64,000 nucleotides of DNA from Rhizobium sp. JAB6 (GTDB lineage Bacteria > Pseudomonadota > Alphaproteobacteria > Rhizobiales > Rhizobiaceae). This document shows, piece after piece, positions 45,096 through 52,721 of this stretch. Position numbers and translations under genes: made by a program. Positions within the stretch are counted from its first letter, which is position 1, and each line of letters opens with the position of its first letter. The stretch is from positions 837,107-901,106 of the forward strand of contig NZ_PYJQ01000001.1 of the NCBI RefSeq assembly GCF_003024605.1, in the 5' to 3' direction. The notes beneath the pieces were generated by a model. That model was given only the letters and a program-made list of their open reading frames with translations, did no database searches and was not told the DNA's origin.

Positions 45096-45686
45096 ATGTC
45101 TCTATTGCAGCATCATGATGAAGTCGCTTTCGATCCGCTTCGTCTCGGCCAGCGTTCGCTTGTTGCCAAGACTGCGTTCGTTCTCGCCGGAACGCTGATT
45201 CTGGCGTTGGCATCGCAAATCGCAGTGCCGATGGTGCCGGTGCCGATCACCATGCAGACATTCGCGATCACTATGATCGGCGGGCTCTATGGCTGGCGTC
45301 TTGGTGCAGTCACGGTTCTCGCCTGGCTGGGTGAAGCTGCGATCGGCTTTCCGGTTCTTGCCGGCGGGGCAGGCGGCATTGCGCCGTTTATGGGGCCGAC
45401 GGCGGGTTATCTGGCCTCCTTCCCGATCATCGCTGCCCTCGCCGGCTGGCTTGCCGAGCGCGGCTGGAGCGGCAACCGCGTCGTGCGCAGCTTTCTCGCC
45501 CATCTCTCGGCCAACATTCTCTGCCTCGCCATCGGCGGCGCGTGGCTGGCGGCATTGATCGGCGCGGAAAAAGGCTGGCTGCTTGGCGTGGCGCCATTCA
45601 TCCTCGGCGCCGTGCTCAAATCCGCCCTTGCGGCTGCGGTGCTGAAGACCGTCCAGATCTACGGCGGCAAGGCGCGTCTGAATTGA
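45096..45686 (+). CDS. bioY: Biotin transporter BioY (substrate-specific S component)
   Basis: BioY is the membrane protein that captures biotin, alone or with an ECF module. This 196-residue protein has six or so hydrophobic helices. PMVPVPITMQTFAITMIGGLYG is the family signature, and GLYGWRLGAVTVLAWLGEAAIGFPVLAGGAGG follows. ATG 45096 follows AAAGGAGAGCCC. No bioMN genes are adjacent, so it is either solitary or uses a remote module. Its stop overlaps a DUF1284 gene. Confidence 0.93.
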   Translation: MSLLQHHDEVAFDPLRLGQRSLVAKTAFVLAGTLILALASQIAVPMVPVPITMQTFAITMIGGLYGWRLGAVTVLAWLGEAAIGFPVLAGGAGGIAPFMGPTAGYLASFPIIAALAGWLAERGWSGNRVVRSFLAHLSANILCLAIGGAWLAALIGAEKGWLLGVAPFILGAVLKSALAAAVLKTVQIYGGKARLN

Positions 45687-46108
45687 TTGTCAGGCTTCGT
45701 GCCCACCATCTGCTCTGCATGCTGACCTTCGTCGGTGAAGGCTATACCTCGGCATTCACCGACAATTATCGCCGCATCGCCGAGCGGCTGTCGGAAGGGG
45801 AGGAGATCAAACTGGTCTCCGGCCCGGATGACATCTGCGCGCCGCTGCTTGGCGAGGAAGAACCGCACTGCTTCAAGGCTTCGGTCATCGAGCGGGATGC
45901 GGCGGCTCTTGCCGACATCGCGGCATTGCTGGGGGAGGAGATCGGCTCTGGCACTGTGTTGGTGCCGGATGCCAGACTGCTTTCCAAGCTGCGCCGCAAT
46001 TTCGCCAGCGGCGAAATCCGTCACGCTTGCCTGGGCTGCGAATGGGGTGAGCTCTGCAGCCGCATTGCTGACAGCGATTTCAGTGGTGTCCTGATCAAGG
46101 CAGACTAA
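45683..46108 (+). CDS. DUF1284 family cysteine-rich protein, coupled to bioY
   Basis: From TTG 45683, which overlaps the bioY stop as TTGA, the protein has 141 residues. It begins LIVRLRAHHLLCMLTFVGEGYT and contains six cysteines: Cys12, Cys52, Cys63, then Cys116, Cys119 and Cys125 in the motif CLGCEWGELC. The arrangement suggests metal or iron-sulfur binding. The DUF1284 family has no established function. Overlap with bioY and the BioR box imply coregulation with biotin supply. Confidence 0.75.
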   Translation: MIVRLRAHHLLCMLTFVGEGYTSAFTDNYRRIAERLSEGEEIKLVSGPDDICAPLLGEEEPHCFKASVIERDAAALADIAALLGEEIGSGTVLVPDARLLSKLRRNFASGEIRHACLGCEWGELCSRIADSDFSGVLIKAD

Positions 46109-46116
46109 GGTTCATC

Positions 46117-46830
46117 CTACGGCTCGGGTCGTGTGACCTCATCACTTAACTCAAGCGGAAAAAGCGCCAGAAAGCGGCGCTCGCCCTCGGGTGTGAAGAA
46201 GATCGAGCGGCTGTTTTCGGTGCGCCGCGCCCATCCCTTGTCGAGGAAATTCGAAAGCAGCGCCTTGCCGAGACTGCCGGCCAGATGCGCCCGTCGCTCG
46301 CTCCAATCCAGGCAGGATCGGCAAAGCGGGCGGCGGCTGGAGCGCAATCCGGAGATGTCGATGCCGATCGATCCCAGATGCCTTTCGCCATCGGCCGTCA
46401 GGCTCAGACCTTCTCCCACGGCGGAAATCGATCCTGCCTCTATCAGGCTGTCGAGCATGCGCACGCCATAATCGCCGGCCAGATGATCGTAGCAGATGCG
46501 CGCCTTGCGCAGCGCCGGCTCCTTCGGGCCGGGACGATGGCGCAGATGACCGCGGCTCGCGGCAAAGCCCATGATGCCCTCGAGCAGCTTGCCGACGCGA
46601 TCGTCCGCCAGCGTGAAATAGCGATGACGGCCCTGCTTGCGTTGCGCCAGCAGGCCGCCCGTTTCGAGCTTGGAAAGATGGGCGCTCGCCGTCTGCAGCG
46701 TCACGCCGGCAGCCGCCGCCAGCTCGGTTGCCGTCAACGCCCGACCGCCCATCAGCGCCGTCAGAATGTTCGCTCGTGCGGGATCGCCGATCAGCGAGCC
46801 GATCTGTGCTATGTCTGGACCTTCTTTCAT
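46117..46830 (-). CDS. ArsR-type winged-helix regulator with C-terminal cysteine motif
   Basis: The N-terminal half is an ArsR/SmtB-like DNA-binding domain (IGSLIGDPARANILTALMGGRALTATELAAAAGVTLQTASAHLSKLETGGLLAQRKQGRHRYF). The C-terminal half has CRSCLDWSERRAHLAGSLG, a CxxC motif that may bind a metal or act as a thiol sensor, and ends with FFTPEGERRFLALFP. It is divergent from the NIPSNAP-ABM pair, which it may control. ATG 46830 is chosen because upstream frame is not protein-like. Confidence 0.85.
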   Translation of the reverse strand: MKEGPDIAQIGSLIGDPARANILTALMGGRALTATELAAAAGVTLQTASAHLSKLETGGLLAQRKQGRHRYFTLADDRVGKLLEGIMGFAASRGHLRHRPGPKEPALRKARICYDHLAGDYGVRMLDSLIEAGSISAVGEGLSLTADGERHLGSIGIDISGLRSSRRPLCRSCLDWSERRAHLAGSLGKALLSNFLDKGWARRTENSRSIFFTPEGERRFLALFPLELSDEVTRPEP

Positions 46831-46864
46831 ACTTCGATCGTAACCGAACCATCTCCGTCCTGCA

Positions 46865-46884
46865 ATGTGAGAAAACACTCTCAT
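46865..46884. promoter_or_regulatory. Candidate operator between the ArsR-type regulator and the NIPSNAP gene
   Basis: ATGTGAG-N6-CTCTCAT is an inverted repeat with one mismatch in seven. It lies in the 72-bp divergent gap, between the regulator start and the ribosome site AAAGGAG. It is the only dyad there, so it is the best guess for the regulator's site. Confidence 0.45.
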
Positions 46885-46902
46885 CAGCAAAGGAGAAAGC
46901 CA

Positions 46903-47232
46903 ATGATCACCTGTTTCATCCGCTATCAGATCGATCCCTTCAAGCAGGAGGCTTTCGCGGAATATGGCAAGGCCTGGGGCCAGATCATCCCGCGCAACGG
47001 CGCCGATCTTATCGGCTATTTCGCCCCGCATGAGGGCTCGCTGACGACGGCCTACGGCATCTACAATATCGAGAATCTCGCCGCCTACGAGGCCTATCGC
47101 AAGAGCCTCGCCGCCGATCCGCTGGCGCAGGCCAATCTTGATCTAGCCCGCCGCGAGCGTTTCATCTTGCAGGAGGATCGCATCTTCCTAAAAAATATCT
47201 CCCTGCCGCACGCTCCGAGGATATCGCCATGA
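46903..47232 (+). CDS. NIPSNAP family protein
   Basis: The 109-residue protein has the dimeric alpha/beta-barrel NIPSNAP pattern (IRYQIDPFKQEAFAEYGKAWGQIIPRNGADLIGYF, then YGIYNIENLAAYEAYRKSL). Members are small proteins of unclear catalytic role. ATG 46903 follows AAAGGAGAAAGCCA. Its end overlaps the ABM gene as ATGA, so both are cotranslated. Confidence 0.85.
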   Translation: MITCFIRYQIDPFKQEAFAEYGKAWGQIIPRNGADLIGYFAPHEGSLTTAYGIYNIENLAAYEAYRKSLAADPLAQANLDLARRERFILQEDRIFLKNISLPHAPRISP

Positions 47233-47576
47233 TCGCAGTCATTTTCGAAGTCATTCCCCATCCCGACGAACGTCAGCACTATCTCGATATCGCAGCAACG
47301 CTGCGTTCGGAACTGGAAACGATCGACGGCTTCGTCTCGATCGAGCGCTTTGAAAGCCTCAGCCATCCGGGCAAGATCCTGTCCCTGTCCTTCTGGCGCG
47401 ACGAAGCTGCCGTGCGCGAATGGCGAAACCGCGAAGCGCATCGTGCCGCGCAGAAAGCTGGCCGCAAGACGGTTTTTGCCGATTATCGTTTGCGCGTCGC
47501 GCAGGTGCTTCGCGATTATGGGATGACGGAACGGGCGGAAGCGCCCGACGATAGCCACCCAGTGCACGATAACTAG
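47229..47576 (+). CDS. Antibiotic biosynthesis monooxygenase (ABM) domain protein
   Basis: The sequence IAVIFEVIPHPDERQHYLDIAATLRSELETIDGFVSIERFES and LSLSFWRDEAAVREWRNREAHRAAQ has the ABM ferredoxin-like barrel pattern. Such proteins can be monooxygenases, isomerases or heme-degrading enzymes; the type is not decided here. It overlaps the NIPSNAP gene by four bases. The pair faces an ArsR-type regulator, which hints at a small stress or detoxification unit. Confidence 0.85.
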   Translation: MIAVIFEVIPHPDERQHYLDIAATLRSELETIDGFVSIERFESLSHPGKILSLSFWRDEAAVREWRNREAHRAAQKAGRKTVFADYRLRVAQVLRDYGMTERAEAPDDSHPVHDN

Positions 47577-47661
47577 GGCTTTCAAAGCGATAGCGCCTTT
47601 CGACGAGGTCTGCATTCCCGGCGGCTTCGTCGGGAAACTGGAAAATATGCCGCCGCTTTAG

Positions 47662-48864
<1,203 letters not shown>

Positions 48865-48930
48865 TCCTCGGTCATTTCCCGCAAACATATCCGCCTTCTC
48901 CGTGTACCTCCAGTCAGGGAAGAAGGTGAA

Positions 48931-48975
48931 ATGCCCAGGGCCTTACCGGAATTTCGCCGGTAAGGCCCTGGGCAT
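48931..48975. terminator. Very long perfect hairpin between ccrM and the SnoaL-like gene
   Basis: A 19-bp perfect stem (48931-48949 pairs with 48957-48975) surrounds a 7-base loop. It starts ATGCCCAGGGCC and has no T-run directly after it on either side. It sits between two convergent genes and could act as a bidirectional terminator or an RNA processing site. Confidence 0.6.
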
Positions 48976-48992
48976 CTTGTCAGCTTCAGCTA

Positions 48993-49358
48993 TCAGAATT
49001 CCTGATAGTCCGTAACGTCGACCCGCACGACGCGGCCGTCCTCGTTGAAGGTGATCGTTTCCTCGCCTTCGCGGATCAGCGGCTTGCCCGTCTTGCTGTT
49101 GGTGGCACGAACCGACCAGACGGCACGACCGGACAGCGGCGTCAGCGTTTCCACCAGGGAATTCGATGCCGTCTGATCGGGGTAGGTGTCGAAATAGCCG
49201 CGGAAGGCTTCCATGATCGCCGCCCGGCCGGCGAGGCTGCCGACACCGTTCGATACATAGGTCGCATTCTCGGCGAAGAAATTCTCGATCGCCTCGTAGT
49301 CCAGGCGATTGATCGCGTCATGGAACAGCTCGATACGCTCTGCTGGATCGAAGGTCAT
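48993..49358 (-). CDS. SnoaL-like (NTF2-fold) protein
   Basis: The 121-residue sequence has the NTF2/SnoaL cone pattern: RIELFHDAINRLDYEAIENFFAENATYVSNGVG, AIMEAFRGYFDTYPD, and a C-terminal EGEETITFNEDGRVVRVDVTDY. It may be an isomerase or a ligand-binding protein; no catalytic residues can be assigned. It follows the HAD gene by 4 bases and is probably in the mutY-HAD operon. Confidence 0.8.
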   Translation of the reverse strand: MTFDPAERIELFHDAINRLDYEAIENFFAENATYVSNGVGSLAGRAAIMEAFRGYFDTYPDQTASNSLVETLTPLSGRAVWSVRATNSKTGKPLIREGEETITFNEDGRVVRVDVTDYQEF

Positions 49359-49362
49359 CGGG

Positions 49363-49977
49363 TCAAACCTTTATGCCATGGGCGGCGAGGTCGCTTCGCA
49401 GCTTCTCGGCGCCGGTGAAGTGAACGGAATGCCATCCGGCAGCGCGCGCGCCCTCGACGTTCGGATAGGAATCGTCGATGAAGATCGTCGAGGCCGGATC
49501 GAGGTCGAAGCTCTTGGCATGGGTTTCGTAGATCGCCACATCCGGCTTGATCAGACCGATGTCGCCGGAAACCGTCACGCCGCGCGGCTTCTTGAGGAAG
49601 GGATAGCGCTCCTGCGCCTCGCGAAAGGTGTCGGAGGCGAAATTGGTCAGCATGGTGACGTCGCGGCCTTCCGCGATAAGCTGTTCCAGAATGGCGACGC
49701 TGTCATCATAGGCATGCGGCACCATCTCGTGCCAATATTTGCGGAAGCTGCGGATCTGTTCCTCGCGCTCCGGATGGTCGGCGATCAGCAGCGCTTCGGC
49801 ATCGCTCCAGGTGCGGCCACGATCCTGCTCGAGGTTCCATTCATGGGTGCAGACATTGGCGAAGAACCATTCGCGTTCGGCATTGTCCGGAATGATCCGG
49901 CTGTAGGGCAGGTTTGGATCATAGTGGATGAGAACCTTGCCGATATCGAAAACGATATGCCGTATTTCCGTCGTCAT
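49363..49977 (-). CDS. HAD family hydrolase (YihX-like)
   Basis: Motif I reads HIVFDIGKVLIHYDP, where the second Asp of DxD is replaced by Gly, as in YihX-type glucose-1-phosphate phosphatases (FDLGNV). TNFASDTFREAQ is motif II, GLIKPDVAIYETHAKS motif III and TIFIDDSYPNVEGARAAG motif IV. The substrate is inferred as a sugar phosphate. Its ATG overlaps the mutY stop (ATGA), which suggests coupled expression. Confidence 0.87.
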   Translation of the reverse strand: MTTEIRHIVFDIGKVLIHYDPNLPYSRIIPDNAEREWFFANVCTHEWNLEQDRGRTWSDAEALLIADHPEREEQIRSFRKYWHEMVPHAYDDSVAILEQLIAEGRDVTMLTNFASDTFREAQERYPFLKKPRGVTVSGDIGLIKPDVAIYETHAKSFDLDPASTIFIDDSYPNVEGARAAGWHSVHFTGAEKLRSDLAAHGIKV

Positions 49978-51086
49978 GAATGAATTCCTGATTTCTGGTC
50001 CAAACGCATTTTTGCGAACGCATTGGGAATAGCCTGAGCGATCGCTTTTTTCATGACTGTCGGCAGTGCCTGGTCTTCAAGATTTGTAACCGGCGCCCAC
50101 CATCCGTCATGGTTGTCCTCCTGCGAGACTGACTTGGCGCGCCAGATCGATAGTCTCAATTCGAAATGGGTAAAGACATGCGTCACCGTGCCTGCCGGCT
50201 GCCAGTCGGCCGGGAAGGGGGCTGCCTCGATGCCGGTCTCGCCGTCGATCCGCGCCGTCCAGCCCGTTGTCGGCACTTCCGTCATGCCGCCCAGCAGCCC
50301 GCTTTCGATGCGGCGGCGCAGGAAGATTTCGCCTTCGTCACTAACGGCGACGAAAGCCGCGCCCTGACGCACCGGCTTCGCTTTCTTTGCCGCCTTGACG
50401 GGGAAGTGCTCCGGGTCATGCGTGGCGAGCGCCTGACAGGCGCCGTTGAAGGGACAGAGCGAACAGACCGGGCGCTTCGGCGTGCAGATCGTCGCGCCGA
50501 GATCCATCATCGCCTGAGCAAAATCGCCCGGCCGGTCGGTGGGTGTGAGCAGTGCGACCTTCTGCTTCATCAGCGGCTTGGCGCCCGGCAGTGGCGCCGA
50601 GATCGCGTAGAGACGGGAAATGACCCGCTCGACATTGCCGTCCATCACGGCTGCCTGGCGATTGAACGCGATGGCGGCAACGGCGGCAGATGTATAATCG
50701 CCGATACCCGGCAGCGCGCGCAGACCCTCCTCGGTATCTGGAAAGTGGCCGCCATGATCTGCTGCAACTGCTTCGGCGCATTTTTTCAGATTGCGGGCAC
50801 GGGCGTAATAGCCGAGCCCAGCCCAGGCCGCCATGACGTCTTCATTCGCAGCGGCCGCAAGATCATTGACGGTCGGCCAGCGCTCCAGGAATTTCGCGAA
50901 ATAGGATTTGACCGCCGGCACGGTCGTCTGCTGCAGCATCACTTCCGACAGCCAGATGCGATAGGGGTCGGGCTTGATGCCGCGTGCGGCCATCGGCGGC
51001 GAGACCCGCCAGGGCAAGTCGCGGTGGTGTCGGTCGTACCAGGCAAGCAGGGATGCGGCCGTGGGGGATTCTAAAGTCGTGGTCAT
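49974..51086 (-). CDS. mutY: A/G-specific adenine glycosylase
   Basis: MutY removes adenine mispaired with 8-oxoguanine. The helix-hairpin-helix and catalytic Asp are in LPGIGDYTSAAVAAIAFNRQAAVMDGNVERV. The [4Fe-4S] loop CTPKRPVCSLCPFNGAC has the Cys-x6-Cys-x2-Cys-x5-Cys spacing. A C-terminal Nudix-like domain that recognises 8-oxoG follows (from about residue 235). The 370-residue length is normal. It is divergent from the DUF721 gene. Confidence 0.95.
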   Translation of the reverse strand: MTTTLESPTAASLLAWYDRHHRDLPWRVSPPMAARGIKPDPYRIWLSEVMLQQTTVPAVKSYFAKFLERWPTVNDLAAAANEDVMAAWAGLGYYARARNLKKCAEAVAADHGGHFPDTEEGLRALPGIGDYTSAAVAAIAFNRQAAVMDGNVERVISRLYAISAPLPGAKPLMKQKVALLTPTDRPGDFAQAMMDLGATICTPKRPVCSLCPFNGACQALATHDPEHFPVKAAKKAKPVRQGAAFVAVSDEGEIFLRRRIESGLLGGMTEVPTTGWTARIDGETGIEAAPFPADWQPAGTVTHVFTHFELRLSIWRAKSVSQEDNHDGWWAPVTNLEDQALPTVMKKAIAQAIPNAFAKMRLDQKSGIHS

Positions 51087-51184
51087 GATTTGCCGCGTCG
51101 AGGGGAAGTGCTCTATACTTGGCCAAGCTGCGTCGGAGGATCAAGGTCTGCGATGCACAAAGCATGTACCGAAAGCCGATTGAG

Positions 51185-51679
51185 ATGAGTTATCCCCGAA
51201 AAGGCGAAAAGCAGATTTCCGAGCTGACCAACGGCATCGTCGATCCGGTGCTGGCAAAGCGCGCGGGCATCAACACGACGCTGCTCGGCTGCTGGGACGA
51301 AATCGCCGGCGAGGACTTTGCCGACTGCACGCGCCCGGAAAAGATCGCGTGGGCGAAGCGAACCGGCCCCGGTATGGATGACCGCTATCATCCGGGCGTG
51401 CTGACGATCGCCTGCGAGGGCGCGCGTGCGCTCTTTCTCACTCATGCTCAAGGCGAGCTCATCCAGCGCATCAACAGCTTCTTCGGTTTCTATGCTGTCA
51501 ATCAGATCCGCATCGTGCAGAAGCCGGTTTCGATCGCCTCCAAACGCTCCCGCACGCCGCCACCCCTGAAGGGCGAGGCAGCCCGCAAGCTGGCCGATAT
51601 GATGGACGGCCTCGAGGATGAGAAGATCAGAGCCGCGGTGCAGCGTCTGGGTACGGCCATGGCCTGGAGGCGGCGATAA
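51185..51679 (+). CDS. DUF721 family protein (DciA-like)
   Basis: The protein shows GIVDPVLAKRAGINTTLLGCWDEIAG, then TRPEKIAWAKR and GVLTIACEGARALFLTHAQGELIQRINSFFG, typical of DUF721 proteins. Some members (DciA) help load the replicative helicase DnaB in bacteria that lack DnaC; whether this one does is an inference. The start is uncertain between ATG 51164 and 51185; I give the shorter. mutY is divergent and the DsbA-like gene follows. Confidence 0.78.
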   Translation: MSYPRKGEKQISELTNGIVDPVLAKRAGINTTLLGCWDEIAGEDFADCTRPEKIAWAKRTGPGMDDRYHPGVLTIACEGARALFLTHAQGELIQRINSFFGFYAVNQIRIVQKPVSIASKRSRTPPPLKGEAARKLADMMDGLEDEKIRAAVQRLGTAMAWRRR

Positions 51680-51845
51680 GGGCCGGCTGAACGGTCAGCT
51701 TTGCCGATTGTGGACAGAATTTAAGTTGTCTGTCTTTCCCAGGTCACAATTCTTTGAAGAAAGTTGGCCAACCGTGCCTTGTTAGCGGCAAGCTGCCGTT
51801 ATATCGCATGAAACATTCGAAGCCTCTTTAACGACGGGTGACTCT

Positions 51846-52535
51846 ATGCCGATGTCCGACATGCTCTTGACCAAACGCCACCTGCTGGGCGGCTCTGCCG
51901 TTGCAGCTCTCTGCGTGGCGTTTTCTGCCGTTGCCCGCACCGCATCCGCCGCGACTGCAGAAGACGAAGTGCCGCCGTCAGACGGCAATGTGGACATGAA
52001 CGAAGTGCTGAAGCCCGGCCCGCTGCCTGAAATTGCACTCGGCAAGGAAGATGCGCCCGTCAAGATCGTCGAATATATGTCGCTGACCTGCCCGCACTGC
52101 GCGCATTTTGCCGTCACTACCTTCGACACGATCAAGCAGAAATATATCGATACCGGCAAGGTTCGCTTCATCATCCGCGAATTCCCATTCGATCCGCGTG
52201 CTGCCGCAGCCTTCATGCTGGCCCGCTGCGCCCCGCAGGAACAGTACATGCCGATGGTCGAAATGCTGTTCAAGCAGCAGATCGCCTGGGCTTCGCCCGA
52301 CGTCGATGGCCGTGCCGCACTGCTTCAGATGTCGAAACTGGCTGGTTTTACTGAGGATAGCTTCACGAAATGCTTGACGAACCAGAAGCTTCTGGATGAT
52401 GTCAACTCTGTACGGGAACGCGCAGCCAAGGATTTCGGCGTCAATGCCACGCCGACCTTCCTGATCAATGGCAAGCGCTATGCAGGGGACATGTCTGTTG
52501 CTGCCATGTCGAAGCTTATCGACAGCCTGCTCTGA
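51846..52535 (+). CDS. DsbA-family thiol:disulfide oxidoreductase (secreted)
   Basis: A signal peptide with a twin-arginine-like lead is not evident; it reads KRHLLGGSAVAALCVAFSAVARTASA and looks like a Sec or weak lipid-free signal. The thioredoxin-like domain has the active site CPHC (SLTCPHCAHF) and the cis-Pro segment VNATPTFLINGKRY. This pattern fits DsbA-type oxidases (thioredoxin_4) that make periplasmic disulfides. The gene lies between DUF721 and smc, as in other rhizobia. Confidence 0.87.
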   Translation: MPMSDMLLTKRHLLGGSAVAALCVAFSAVARTASAATAEDEVPPSDGNVDMNEVLKPGPLPEIALGKEDAPVKIVEYMSLTCPHCAHFAVTTFDTIKQKYIDTGKVRFIIREFPFDPRAAAAFMLARCAPQEQYMPMVEMLFKQQIAWASPDVDGRAALLQMSKLAGFTEDSFTKCLTNQKLLDDVNSVRERAAKDFGVNATPTFLINGKRYAGDMSVAAMSKLIDSLL

Positions 52536-52590
52536 TCCGCGCCTTTTTACATCACAGGCGGGCGGCCGGGGTCGCACGCCTGCTTTCTAT

Positions 52591-52719
52591 GACCTCTCCC
52601 TCCAGAGGGGAGGTCACGCGGAAAGCGCGAGCAGAGGTGATTTCCGGGGTGAACGCATGATCACCCCACCTCCGGCCTTCGGTCCGATCCGCCCCCTCAA
52701 GCGGAGGGTGGAGATCAGC
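52591..52719. repeat. G/C-rich palindromic repeat between the DsbA-like gene and smc
   Basis: GACCTCTCCCTC and GAGGGGAGGTC form an imperfect hairpin (52591-52615). Bases 52694-52719 closely match 539-565 at the other end of the window, which marks a dispersed element. Its right end, GGTGGAGATCAGCC, directly supplies the ribosome site of smc (start 52722). Confidence 0.6.
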
Positions 52720-52721
52720 CG

